DNA from: Emticicia fluvialis
GTDB lineage: Bacteria; Bacteroidota; Bacteroidia; Cytophagales; Spirosomataceae
Reading direction: 5' to 3'
Assembly: GCF_024793945.1 (NCBI RefSeq)
Contig: NZ_JANUSD010000008.1
Span: 186,001 to 250,000, forward strand
Length of the DNA stretch: 64,000 nt
Part shown: one piece after another, positions 53,564 to 62,294 of the stretch
How positions within the stretch are numbered: the first letter of the stretch is position 1
Layout of the letters: each line of letters opens with the position of its first letter
Made by a program: the position numbers and the translations under genes
The notes under the pieces: model-generated
Told to the model about the DNA's origin: nothing
Seen by the model: the letters and a program-made list of their open reading frames with translations, nothing else
Databases searched by the model: none

Positions 53564-54019
53564 TTATTCTTCCCGCATGCGTTCTCTCGATACATCTCTT
53601 TCTTTAATGGTATCGCGTTTGTCATACAACTTTTTACCTTTGGCCAGTGCAATTTCCAGTTTGGCCAGGCCACCGTCGTTAATAAACAGGCGGGTGGGTA
53701 TTATGGTTAATCCTTTGTCGGTCAGTTTATTATCTAAACGTTTCAGTTCTTTTCGCTTAAGCAGCAGCTTTCTGTCGCGTAGAGGTTCATGGTTATAATG
53801 CGTACCCTGGTCATATTTAGATATATTCAGGTTTTTCACAAACAATTCACCATTAATAAAAAAGCAATAAGCGTCTGTCATATTGAATTTATTCAGACGT
53901 ATCGATTTTATCTCGGTGCCTGTCAGTACCATTCCTGCATCATATTTTTCCAGGAAAAAATACTCAAAGCCAGCCTTTTTATTAAATACATCAATCTTTT
54001 TTGCAATTTTCTCTTTCAT
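53564..54019 (-). CDS. smpB: SsrA-binding protein SmpB
   Basis: A 151-residue basic protein that brings tmRNA to stalled ribosomes. The sequence YFFLEKYDAGMVLTGTEIKS and the C-terminal basic tail KGKKLYDKRDTIKERDVSRE, which mimics mRNA in the decoding centre, are typical. It lies 33 bp downstream of the aldolase in opposite reading order on the same strand. The tmRNA gene itself is not recognised in the window. Confidence 0.96.
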   Translation of the reverse strand: MKEKIAKKIDVFNKKAGFEYFFLEKYDAGMVLTGTEIKSIRLNKFNMTDAYCFFINGELFVKNLNISKYDQGTHYNHEPLRDRKLLLKRKELKRLDNKLTDKGLTIIPTRLFINDGGLAKLEIALAKGKKLYDKRDTIKERDVSRERMREE

Positions 54020-54861
54020 AATACTACAATTGTCATAAGACGGGCTATCTGCCTTATGGTTGATTCCGTCACCATTATCCAGAACAGGTAATGGGGTGCC
54101 GGATGTTTAATGTTTCATACAATTTTTAAGAATAAAAAATCCCTGTCTCAAAAATAGTGACAGGGATTCCGACTTACGTGCTTTCCTAATAATCCATGTA
54201 TAAGCTCTATCTGGATTCGATTCCAAGGTGAGAAGTTTCAAAAAAACATTGGAAACTTCCCGGTACAAAGCTGAAAATTTTATTAGATAACCATCCCTGC
54301 CACTTTCTCAAACGCTCCGTTTGTATATCTATATTCAGTCTTTGAAGGTATATTAATTAAATAGTGCAATTTATGATATATAACATGAAACCACAATGAA
54401 AAATCTAATTTTCTTATTTTATGGTAAGTTAAAACCACTGGTTCTTCGGCTTTACAAACAGCATTAGCCACAAAATTAATTATCTAAATCTATGCCGGAT
54501 TCCTGATTTGCCTGTCAGAAAAACAGATAAATTATTACCTGTTGGTATTCAGAAAGGTAGACTTTTTTTACTCTTTTGGTTGTTGTTCAAATATCGGGGA
54601 TGTAAATTTATCCAAAAAAATATATAATGTTTCCATTTTTTTTATTATATTTATTAAGAACCATTCGTTCTTCTGAAGTCGGTCTGGCAAAAGCCTATCA
54701 GCACAGTTAATGCAATTATGTTTCTGCTTTATGATGGTATGCTGGTTATCAGGCTTCAAAATACTTGTTTGAGTGTTTTCTTCCCAATTGCGCAAGGCCG
54801 CGGGCAGAAACTTTTCAAGAAGTTAAATAGTTATCGTTTAGTAAACAAAAATTAGTAAAAA
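54020..54861. other. 842-bp AT-rich intergenic region between smpB and hflX
   Basis: No convincing protein gene is present; the short frames here lack family features. It contains a strong terminator (54138-54168) for minus-strand transcription and, just upstream of it, a GAAGTTTC/GAAACTTC stem (about 54231-54258). A minus-strand small RNA ending at that terminator is possible, but no known family was recognised. Confidence 0.5.
54138..54168 (-). terminator. Strong intrinsic terminator for the minus strand
   Basis: AATCCCTGTC and GACAGGGATT form a perfect 10-bp stem with an 11-nt loop, followed on the minus strand by a TTTTATT run. No annotated minus-strand gene immediately precedes it, so it may close an unrecognised transcript. 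Confidence 0.75.
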
Positions 54862-56097
54862 TTGCTTAATTCACCCATTTTTTCAACTGCAAAGCATCAG
54901 GAAACGGCCGTTCTGGTTGGTCTGATTACGCAGAAACAAAACGCTGAGCGTACGTATGACTACCTCAACGAATTAGATTTTTTGGCTACAACAGCCGGAG
55001 TAATTACAAAAAAGACATTTGTACAAAGACTGGACAGAGCCGACCAGAAAACCTTTGTTGGAAAAGGTAAACTGGAAGAGATAGAAACCTGGATTATTGA
55101 AAATCCTGTTGACACCATTATTTTTGATGATGACCTCACGCCTTCTCAGGTACGTAATCTGGAAGCAGCATTTAAGGATATTAAGATTCTTGACAGAAGT
55201 CTGTTGATTTTAAATATTTTCTCGCAGCGAGCCCGTACCGACCAGGCAAAACGCCAGGTAGAGTTGGCACAATACCAATACCTGTACCCAAGGCTAACCC
55301 GTATGTGGACCCACCTGAGCCGTCAGAAGGGTGGTATTGGTATGCGCGGACCCGGTGAAAAGGAGCTTGAAACCGATAAGCGTATTGTGCAGGACAGGAT
55401 TGCGTTTCTGAAAGACAAACTTGAGAAAATAGATAAACAAAGTACAACCCGCCGCAAAGAGCGTAGCCGCCTGGTGCGCGTGGCATTGGTGGGTTATACC
55501 AATGTAGGTAAGTCTACACTGATGAGGAGGCTGGCAAAGGCTGATGTATTTGCAGAAAACAAGCTCTTTGCCACTATCGATTCGACGGTAAGAAAAGTTG
55601 TGTTGGGCAATATTCCGTTTTTGCTTACAGACACCGTCGGGTTTATCAGAAAGCTGCCAACCACCCTGATTGAGTCTTTTAAGTCGACACTGGATGAGAT
55701 ACGAGAGGCTGATGTGCTGATACACGTGGTTGATATTTCTCACCCGGGTTTTGAAGAGCAGATTGAAGTGGTAAATGCAACACTGGCCGAGATTGGCGCT
55801 GCCGAAAAACCAACGGTACTTGTTTTTAATAAGCTTGATTTGTTTAAGCCTGAAACTGAAGAAAACCTGGACGAGCATCTGGAAACCGTAACAGAAGAAG
55901 ACCTGCAACGGAACCTGGAAAAACTTAAGAAGAGTTACCTGACCAAAAATACCGAGAATGTAGTGTTTATTTCTGCCGAGCACAAAGAGAATATCGGTCA
56001 GCTGCGCGATATTCTGTTAGATAAAGTACAGGAGAAACACTTCAAAATTTATCCGAACTGGGACCCGACCCTGAATCCTTTGTATGAATGGCAGTAA
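54862..56097 (+). CDS. hflX: GTPase HflX
   Basis: A 411-residue ribosome-associated GTPase that splits stalled or heat-stressed ribosomes. Motifs in order: ETAVLVGLITQKQ at the N-terminus, the glycine-rich GGIGMRGPGEKELETD, the P-loop GYTNVGKSTL (211-220), DTVGFIRKLP and FNKLD. The start is TTG at 54862 because an in-frame TAA lies 6 nt upstream and the conserved region begins about 12 codons later with no ATG between. REPIN repeats begin just after its stop. Confidence 0.94.
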   Translation: MLNSPIFSTAKHQETAVLVGLITQKQNAERTYDYLNELDFLATTAGVITKKTFVQRLDRADQKTFVGKGKLEEIETWIIENPVDTIIFDDDLTPSQVRNLEAAFKDIKILDRSLLILNIFSQRARTDQAKRQVELAQYQYLYPRLTRMWTHLSRQKGGIGMRGPGEKELETDKRIVQDRIAFLKDKLEKIDKQSTTRRKERSRLVRVALVGYTNVGKSTLMRRLAKADVFAENKLFATIDSTVRKVVLGNIPFLLTDTVGFIRKLPTTLIESFKSTLDEIREADVLIHVVDISHPGFEEQIEVVNATLAEIGAAEKPTVLVFNKLDLFKPETEENLDEHLETVTEEDLQRNLEKLKKSYLTKNTENVVFISAEHKENIGQLRDILLDKVQEKHFKIYPNWDPTLNPLYEWQ

Positions 56098-56099
56098 GC

Positions 56100-56204
56100 T
56101 TGTGGCGCGAACTTTCAGTTCGTCGCAAAAACTGGTAAAGGCAACAGAAATATCTATAACCGGTGCCGAGGCAATCAACCGCGAACTATAAGTTCGCGTC
56201 ACAA
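56100..56204. repeat. REPIN 1 of family B (two inverted REPs)
   Basis: The left REP is TTGTGG-CGCGAACT...AGTTCG-TCGC (56100-56126). The right REP is CGCGAACT-ATA-AGTTCGCG-TCACAA (56180-56204), the same unit inverted. A GTGG/GTGA tetranucleotide precedes each stem, as in enterobacterial REPs. Confidence 0.88.
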
Positions 56205-56209
56205 GAAAA

Positions 56210-56316
56210 TTGTGAGGCGAAATTGTAGTTCGCTATAAAATAGAATTTAGTTTATCTGTACAAATAAGTTATGGTTCAATGTTAATCTAACCGCGAACAG
56301 GATGTTCGCGCCACAA
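56210..56316. repeat. REPIN 2 of family B (two inverted REPs)
   Basis: TTGTGA-GGCGAA...GTTCGC (56210-56233) and CGCGAACA-GGA-TGTTCGCG-CCACAA (56292-56316) form a second inverted pair of nearly the same size (about 107 bp), immediately after REPIN 1 and 32 bp before the second RAYT gene. Confidence 0.88.
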
Positions 56317-56348
56317 ATTGCTGTTACTAACATATTGCTGTTACCCAA

Positions 56349-56999
56349 ATGAAGCAGGAAATCAAGTCCTTTTACAGAAAAGATTTACCGCATTATCAAC
56401 CACCACACGATACAATCTTTTTTATAACAACGCGCTTGGATGGAAGCTTACCTAAACATAAAATAGAGGAATTAAAAAAGGCACGAGAGAAAGAAATTCA
56501 AATCATTCAAAGTTCAACTTGTTCTCATGAAGAGAAATTAAAACAAGTAGATAATGCACATAAAAGGTTTTTTGGAAAATATGATCGTATACTTGACAAT
56601 CTGACCACTGGTAACCATTGGCTTAAAATACATCCTGTTGCAGAAATAGTAGCCGAATCTTTAATGTATTTTGATGGACAGAGGTATGATTTAATTTGTT
56701 ATACCATCATGTCAAATCATATTCATGTGGTTTTTGAGCTTAAGAAAGAGTTTGCCTTATATGGGCTATTGCAGTCGATTAAAAGTTTTTCAGCAAAGAA
56801 AGCAAATGAATTGTTGGATAGAACCGGACAATTCTGGCAACATGAAAGTTATGACAGAGTAGTAAGAGACAACAATGAATTGAGTAAAGTAGTTAATTAT
56901 GTTCTGAATAATCCGGTTAAAGCAGGACTATGTAAAAACTGGCAAGACTGGAAACATAGTTTTGTAAGCAAAAAGTACCAAGACTACACTCAGCCATGA
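56349..56999 (+). CDS. REP-associated tyrosine transposase (RAYT), second copy
   Basis: A 216-residue Y1 HUH protein of the TnpA_REP family. The HUH motif is IMSNHIHVVFE (His124, His126) and the Tyr is Tyr184 in YVLNNPVKAGLCKNW. It has a Lys/Glu-rich coiled insertion around residues 35-75 also seen in the first RAYT but is clearly divergent from it. Two family-B REPINs lie just upstream. It sits between hflX and rnr and is more AT-rich than both. Confidence 0.92.
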   Translation: MKQEIKSFYRKDLPHYQPPHDTIFFITTRLDGSLPKHKIEELKKAREKEIQIIQSSTCSHEEKLKQVDNAHKRFFGKYDRILDNLTTGNHWLKIHPVAEIVAESLMYFDGQRYDLICYTIMSNHIHVVFELKKEFALYGLLQSIKSFSAKKANELLDRTGQFWQHESYDRVVRDNNELSKVVNYVLNNPVKAGLCKNWQDWKHSFVSKKYQDYTQP

Positions 57000-57020
57000 C
57001 CTAATAATTAATATAAAACA

Positions 57021-57037
57021 GACGGACGGTGTCCGTC
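57021..57037. repeat. Small palindrome between RAYT2 and rnr
   Basis: GACGGAC-GGT-GTCCGTC is a perfect 7-bp hairpin without a GTRR prefix. It covers the GTG that would otherwise extend rnr, so the later ATG at 57047 is preferred as the rnr start. Confidence 0.6.
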
Positions 57038-57046
57038 AATAATAAA

Positions 57047-59398
57047 ATGTCAAAAAACAAACATCAATCATATTATGAACGACAAAAGGCAGAAATTCTG
57101 GCCTTTTTGTCGATTAACACCACACAACCCTATACCTTACAAGACCTTTATCAACATTATGATATACATAACAAGCAGGAAAAAAAACTGTTTGCGATGA
57201 TTATTGATGATTTGCTGGAAGAAGGCAAGGTACAGCAGACAGAAAAAGGCAAATATACCGTTGACGAAGAAACAAATGCAGTCGTAGGGCGGCTTGACCA
57301 CGTAAACCCACGTTTTGGGTTTGTAAGGCATGACGACAGCAAGCCGGATATCTGGGTTGAAGCAGATAACCTGAATGGCGCCATAGACGGCGACCTCGTT
57401 AAAGTGGTTACTTTCGGCGACTTTTATCGGAAAGGTGAAAATCCGGAAGGCAGAATTGTAGAAGTACTGGAACGCGGCAGGAGCGAAATAGTAGGCAAAG
57501 CCCAGATTTTTGGCAATTATGCATTGATAAGGCCCGACCATAAAAGTTTGCATGAAGATATATTTGTTCCGAAAGAAAAAATAAACGGAGCAACCAGGAA
57601 CGACCTGGTAATTGTGAAGATTCTTTCTTATCCGGCCAATGGCCAGCAGGCAGTGGGCGAGATTATTGAAATATTAGGAAAAGCCGGCGATAATAATGCT
57701 GAAATGCACGCCATTCTGGCCGAATTTGGTCTGCCTATCCGTTTCCCGAAAGAAATTGAAGAAGAAGCTGAGCGTATTCCGGAAGCCATTGATGAAGCCG
57801 AGATTAAGAAAAGAAGAGATTTTAGAGAAATACTCACTTTTACAATTGACCCGCACGATGCCAAAGACTTTGACGATGCCCTGAGTTTCAGAATACTGGA
57901 AAACGGAAACTACGAGATTGGCGTACATATTGCCGACGTAACACACTATGTGAAGCCCGGCACCAGACTTGAAGAAGAAGCCCTGAACAGGGCTACCTCT
58001 ATCTATCTGGTAGATAGAACCATTCCTATGTTGCCTGAAAAGCTCTCTAACAATTTGTGTTCGCTTCGCCCCAACGAAGATAAGCTTACCTTCTCGGCCG
58101 TTTTTGAAATGACCAATGAAGGTATCATTACTAAAGAATGGTTTGGGCGAACGATTATTCATTCCGATAAAAGATTTACTTACGAAGAGGCACAGGAGAT
58201 TCTGGAAATAGAGGACGAACAATTATTGGCCGACGCAATAGCCAGCCAGTATGGTATGCCCTTGCATACGCTTAACAGGCTGGCAAAGATTCTTAAGCAG
58301 GAGCGTTTCAGTAAGGGAGCTATTAATTTTGAGACCAATGAAGTGAAGTTCAGGCTCGATGAAAAAGGCAAGCCGCTGGGGGTTATCTTAAAAATAAGAA
58401 AAGACGCACATAAACTGATTGAAGAGTTTATGTTGCTGGCTAACAAGAAAGTGGCCGAATTTGTATTTAATCTGGGTAAGCGCAAGCAGAAAGAGCCCAA
58501 CGAAGAAAACCCTGGTAATACCATGGTTTATCGTGTACACGAACCGCCAAACCCTGAAAAACTGAGTACCTTCGCCAATTTTGCAGCGCGTTTTGGGTTT
58601 ACCATCAAAACAGACTCTGAGAAGGGGTTATCGACCACCATGAATAAGATGATGGAAGAAGTAGAGGGTACGCCTGTACAAAATGTGCTTGAACAACTGG
58701 CTGTAAGAACCATGTCTAAAGCAAGGTATACAACCGAACCACTAGGGCACTTCGGCCTGGCGTTTGATCATTACAGCCACTTTACTTCTCCTATTCGGCG
58801 GTACCCCGACATGATGGCGCATCGTTTGTTACAGAATTACCTGGACAAAAAAAAAGCCCCGAGCCTGGAAGAATACGAAAAGAAATCGAAGCATTCGTCA
58901 GACCGCGAGCGACTGGCAGCAGAAGCCGAAAGAGCTTCTATCAAGTATAAACAGGTAGAGTTCATGAGCATGCAAGACCACAACACCATTTTTGATGGGG
59001 TGGTAACAGGCGTTACAGACTTTGGTGTGTTTGTAGAAATAACCTCTACCAGTTGTGAAGGGATGGTTCGTCTGGCTGATTTGAATGATGATTTCTATGA
59101 ACTCGATAAAGAGAATTACCGGGTTGTTGGTAAACGCAATGGCAGGGTAATATCATTTGGCGAAGCCGTTAAAGTGCGTGTAAAAGCAACAGACATGGAA
59201 CGCCGAAGCATGGACCTTGAGCTGGTGAGCGTTTCAGGAAAGGCTTTCAGGGCTTCTTCAGGCGTAAATACCAAGTCAAGAAGGGCTGCCTCGCGTGACA
59301 GGGGCAGCAGAGGGGGCTCAAACAGAAGTGCAGGCAGAAAGTCAGCCAGCGGTAATGCTGGTAGTAAGGATAAAGGCAAAAGAAGAAGAAGAAGATAA
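57047..59398 (+). CDS. rnr: Ribonuclease R
   Basis: A 783-residue 3'-5' exoribonuclease. From the N-terminus: a helix-turn-helix-like region (about 15-75), two cold-shock domains (about 80-215), the RNB catalytic domain with TIDPHDAKDFDDALSF containing the metal-binding Asp residues, and an S1 domain (about 640-720; FDGVVTGVTDFGVFVEI), ending in a Lys/Arg/Ser-rich tail. It degrades structured RNA and assists tmRNA-mediated decay. smpB lies about 3 kb away in the same window. Confidence 0.95.
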   Translation: MSKNKHQSYYERQKAEILAFLSINTTQPYTLQDLYQHYDIHNKQEKKLFAMIIDDLLEEGKVQQTEKGKYTVDEETNAVVGRLDHVNPRFGFVRHDDSKPDIWVEADNLNGAIDGDLVKVVTFGDFYRKGENPEGRIVEVLERGRSEIVGKAQIFGNYALIRPDHKSLHEDIFVPKEKINGATRNDLVIVKILSYPANGQQAVGEIIEILGKAGDNNAEMHAILAEFGLPIRFPKEIEEEAERIPEAIDEAEIKKRRDFREILTFTIDPHDAKDFDDALSFRILENGNYEIGVHIADVTHYVKPGTRLEEEALNRATSIYLVDRTIPMLPEKLSNNLCSLRPNEDKLTFSAVFEMTNEGIITKEWFGRTIIHSDKRFTYEEAQEILEIEDEQLLADAIASQYGMPLHTLNRLAKILKQERFSKGAINFETNEVKFRLDEKGKPLGVILKIRKDAHKLIEEFMLLANKKVAEFVFNLGKRKQKEPNEENPGNTMVYRVHEPPNPEKLSTFANFAARFGFTIKTDSEKGLSTTMNKMMEEVEGTPVQNVLEQLAVRTMSKARYTTEPLGHFGLAFDHYSHFTSPIRRYPDMMAHRLLQNYLDKKKAPSLEEYEKKSKHSSDRERLAAEAERASIKYKQVEFMSMQDHNTIFDGVVTGVTDFGVFVEITSTSCEGMVRLADLNDDFYELDKENYRVVGKRNGRVISFGEAVKVRVKATDMERRSMDLELVSVSGKAFRASSGVNTKSRRAASRDRGSRGGSNRSAGRKSASGNAGSKDKGKRRRRR

Positions 59399-59401
59399 TC
59401 T

Positions 59402-61192
59402 ATGTTTTTTTCAAAAAGAGACATTCAGTTTAATCTATACCAGCTGCTCAATATTGAATCGCTAAATCGTTATGCCTATTTTCAGGATCATAACCGCGAG
59501 TCTTTTAATATGGTGCTTGATGCCGCAGGACATATAGCCGAAAAAATGCTGTATCCGCTCCTGACAGAAATGGACAGGAAAGAACCGCAACTGGTAAACG
59601 GCAGAATAAAAGTACACCCCGGAATGAAACCGATTGTAAGGCAGTTTGGACAGGATGGCTGGATAAACGCCGGGTTTTCTTATGAAGAAGGCGGGCAGCA
59701 ACTACCTGTAACAGTGCTTAATGCCGCAGGGTTTATCTGTCAGGCTGCTAATTATTCGGCTAGTGTTTTTCCGTTTCTTACTTCCGGTGCCGCTAACCTC
59801 ATCCGCAGTTTCGGCTCGCAACAACTGATTGATACTTTTACTCCGCCCATGTATTCTGGCGAATGGCAGGGTACTATGGCTCTTACCGAACCCAATGCAG
59901 GTAGCTCTTTGTCTGACATCAGCACCTCGGCCGAGCCAACTGAACAGGCAGGCGTCTACAACCTGAAAGGACAGAAAATATTCATCTCTTGCGGAGACCA
60001 CGATGCCTGCACCAATGTAGTGCATCTTATGCTGGCCAAAATCAAAGGCGGGCCGGCAGGAACAAAAGGCATTTCTTTATTTGTGGTACCCAGAGAACGC
60101 ATCGGTGCCGGTGGTAGTCTGGTATCAAATGATGTTGTTACGGCTGGTGTATATCATAAAATGGGTTACAAGGGCGCACCCATTGCGCATTTGATGGTGG
60201 GTTCGAACGATGATTGTGAAGGCTATCTGGTAGGAGAACCCCACAAAGGTCTTGGTTACATGTTTCAGATGATGAACGAGGCCCGCATAGGCATTGGTAT
60301 TAGTGCTGCCGCTATTGGTACGGCGGCTTATTATGCCTCTCTGGCTTATGCAAAAGAAAGACCACAAGGTAGAAAAATTTCTGAAAAAGACCCTTTGCAG
60401 CCGCAGACACCTATAATCAATCATGCAGATATTAAACGGCAGTTGTTATTTCAGAAAGCAGTAACAGAAGGGGCGTTTTCTCTTTTGATGTATTGCAGCC
60501 AACTGGCCGACCTTGCGCATGTTGAACAAGGAGAGGCTAAAGAGCGTGCGCAGTTATTGCTTGATTTACTTACACCCATTGCCAAGTCATACCCTTCAGA
60601 AATGTGCTGTCTTTCTACCAGCGCGGCCGTTCAGATTCTGGGCGGTGCCGGGTACACCACCGATTTCCCTGTCGAACAATATTATCGTGAGGCCCGCATT
60701 CATCCTATACATGAAGGTACAACGGCTATTCACGGGCTTGACTTACTGGGCAGAAAAATCACTATTCATGAAGGTAAAGGGGCACAGCTATTCTTTGAAG
60801 AAATAAGCCAAACAATAAACCAGGCGCTGGCTATTAATGAGCTTAAACCATTGGCAGACCAATTGCAAAAAACATTGGGCAAGGCTCAACAGGTAACGGG
60901 GCATTTATTGAACCTGGCAGGCAAAGGAGAGGTTGAAAAGTATCTGTCTGAAGCCACACTATACCTTGAGCTTTTCGGCCTTACTACCATTGGCTGGCAG
61001 TGGCTCAGGCAGGCCATTACAGCGCAGCAAAGTATGCCGGGTGCACATGATACAGACAGAGATTTTTATCAGGGCAAGCTCATGACAGCACGCTACTTTT
61101 ATGAATACGAACTCGTAAAAGCCGACGCACTAATGAAGCGTTTGCTAAGTGCAGACCAGGTAACCATTTCTATGCAAAGTGATTGGTTCTGA
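59402..61192 (+). CDS. Acyl-CoA dehydrogenase
   Basis: A 596-residue flavoprotein that oxidises acyl-CoA to enoyl-CoA in beta-oxidation. It carries the N-terminal, middle (MALTEPNAGSSLSDIS) and C-terminal domains plus a C-terminal extension typical of the long 'AcdB/DUF1974-like' type. The catalytic base region is ARIHPIHEGTTAIHGLDLL. The ATG is 3 nt after the rnr stop, so it is probably translated from the same transcript. No electron-transfer flavoprotein genes are nearby. Confidence 0.93.
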   Translation: MFFSKRDIQFNLYQLLNIESLNRYAYFQDHNRESFNMVLDAAGHIAEKMLYPLLTEMDRKEPQLVNGRIKVHPGMKPIVRQFGQDGWINAGFSYEEGGQQLPVTVLNAAGFICQAANYSASVFPFLTSGAANLIRSFGSQQLIDTFTPPMYSGEWQGTMALTEPNAGSSLSDISTSAEPTEQAGVYNLKGQKIFISCGDHDACTNVVHLMLAKIKGGPAGTKGISLFVVPRERIGAGGSLVSNDVVTAGVYHKMGYKGAPIAHLMVGSNDDCEGYLVGEPHKGLGYMFQMMNEARIGIGISAAAIGTAAYYASLAYAKERPQGRKISEKDPLQPQTPIINHADIKRQLLFQKAVTEGAFSLLMYCSQLADLAHVEQGEAKERAQLLLDLLTPIAKSYPSEMCCLSTSAAVQILGGAGYTTDFPVEQYYREARIHPIHEGTTAIHGLDLLGRKITIHEGKGAQLFFEEISQTINQALAINELKPLADQLQKTLGKAQQVTGHLLNLAGKGEVEKYLSEATLYLELFGLTTIGWQWLRQAITAQQSMPGAHDTDRDFYQGKLMTARYFYEYELVKADALMKRLLSADQVTISMQSDWF

Positions 61193-61219
61193 TAATAGCA
61201 CTGCTTCTCTGCTGAGGTG

Positions 61220-61636
61220 TTAGCCATGCAGAGAGAACAGATAAATACCGAAAACCATTAATAAGAAATATCCCACCAGCGAAGCCGCTCCGGCATAGTC
61301 TTTAGCAATGCGTTGCCCCGTAAACAGGCAAAGAATGGCCAGGGTAGATACCTCTAAACCTAGCACCGCAAAATCTGCCTGGCCTTCTGCAAAATAGTAC
61401 ACTCCACCTAAGAAGCTAAATATCCCTGCCGAAACCTCCAGAATCAGAATAACAATAAATAGCATCGTAGAAACACTGCGCAGGAATGTCTTGGCAAATA
61501 CACTCTGAATATAAGACTTATTGCCGCTGAAATCAATTACTTTATCGAAACCGGATTGAAGAAACAGCACCCCGGCAAAAAGGGATATCGCAACCTGAAT
61601 CAATTTAAGCAAGGTATGGTCAAAGATTGGGCTCAT
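61220..61636 (-). CDS. DoxX-like small membrane protein
   Basis: A 138-residue protein with four membrane helices (LIQVAISLFAGVLFLQSGFDK, TMLFIVILILEVSAGIFSFL, FAVLGLEVSTLAILCLFTG and AGAASLVGYFLLMVFGIYLF), as in DoxX/MauE-like proteins. Function is unknown. A likely promoter box TATATTTG lies 19 nt upstream. It converges with the acyl-CoA dehydrogenase gene. Confidence 0.78.
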   Translation of the reverse strand: MSPIFDHTLLKLIQVAISLFAGVLFLQSGFDKVIDFSGNKSYIQSVFAKTFLRSVSTMLFIVILILEVSAGIFSFLGGVYYFAEGQADFAVLGLEVSTLAILCLFTGQRIAKDYAGAASLVGYFLLMVFGIYLFSLHG

Positions 61637-61654
61637 GGTATTTTAGTTTTTTAG

Positions 61655-61662
61655 CAAATATA
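61655..61662 (-). promoter_or_regulatory. Putative -7 box for the DoxX-like gene
   Basis: Minus strand TATATTTG, matching TAnnTTTG, 19 nt before the ATG at 61636. No TTG at the ideal distance. Confidence 0.4.
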
Positions 61663-61760
61663 TCGAAAATACCTTATCGAAAAATATTGCAGAATAATAT
61701 TTTGAATAGTGCCAGCAAAAGCGTTTTTTTGTTTGTAAATCAGAATAAAATTTTGAATCA

Positions 61761-62213
61761 ATGGCTTCTTTCGGCTTCGTTACTCAAAAAGAGATTGATT
61801 ACCTGGTAAGTGGCTTTCTGGCCAAAACGTTACCTTCTGCTGATTGGACACACCAGGCACATCTTATTACCGGCCTGTGGCATGTAGCCGGAATGGGTTA
61901 CGAAAAGGCCCTTGCTGAAATGCGCGCTCATATTCCGGTTTATAATGAGGCTGGCGGTGGAATGAATACCGATTCAGGCGGGTATCATGATACCATCACG
62001 GTTTTCTGGGTCTGGTTGCTGAGCGAATGCTGGATAAGGTACTCGGAGGGAGGCCGGTCATTTGAAGATATTTGTAATGCCTTTCTGCAAAGTAAATACG
62101 CAGACAGAAACAACGCCCTGATTTTTTATTCGAGAGAACGCCTTTTTTCTAAAGAAGCGCGGCTGGGTTATGCAGAGCCGGATATACAGCCTCTTGATTT
62201 TACTAAAATCTGA
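61761..62213 (+). CDS. Small conserved-looking protein of unknown function
   Basis: A 150-residue soluble, mildly acidic protein with good start and typical codon usage. No family was recognised. It is rich in Trp and Gly in the middle (TVFWVWLLSECWIRYSEGG) and has no signal peptide or membrane segment. It stands alone and is followed by a clear terminator. Confidence 0.7.
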   Translation: MASFGFVTQKEIDYLVSGFLAKTLPSADWTHQAHLITGLWHVAGMGYEKALAEMRAHIPVYNEAGGGMNTDSGGYHDTITVFWVWLLSECWIRYSEGGRSFEDICNAFLQSKYADRNNALIFYSRERLFSKEARLGYAEPDIQPLDFTKI

Positions 62214-62232
62214 AGGTAGGCTTGCTGAAATT

Positions 62233-62278
62233 AAGCGTGCCACGGCTTTACTCGTTAGAGTTTAACCGTGGCACGCTT
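62233..62278. terminator. Terminator between two convergent genes
   Basis: AAGCGTGCCACGG and CCGTGGCACGCTT are perfectly complementary over 13 bp with a 20-nt loop and a TTT run at the end. It separates the unknown 150-residue gene and the outer-membrane barrel gene. Confidence 0.75.
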
Positions 62279-62294
62279 TGACTTTTTATTTTGA

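Noticed and set aside
53564..54300. A tmRNA gene next to smpB
   Set aside because: A GGATTCGATTCC stretch at about 54210 resembles a T arm, but no tRNA-like acceptor end, Ala-tag frame or pseudoknots could be built.
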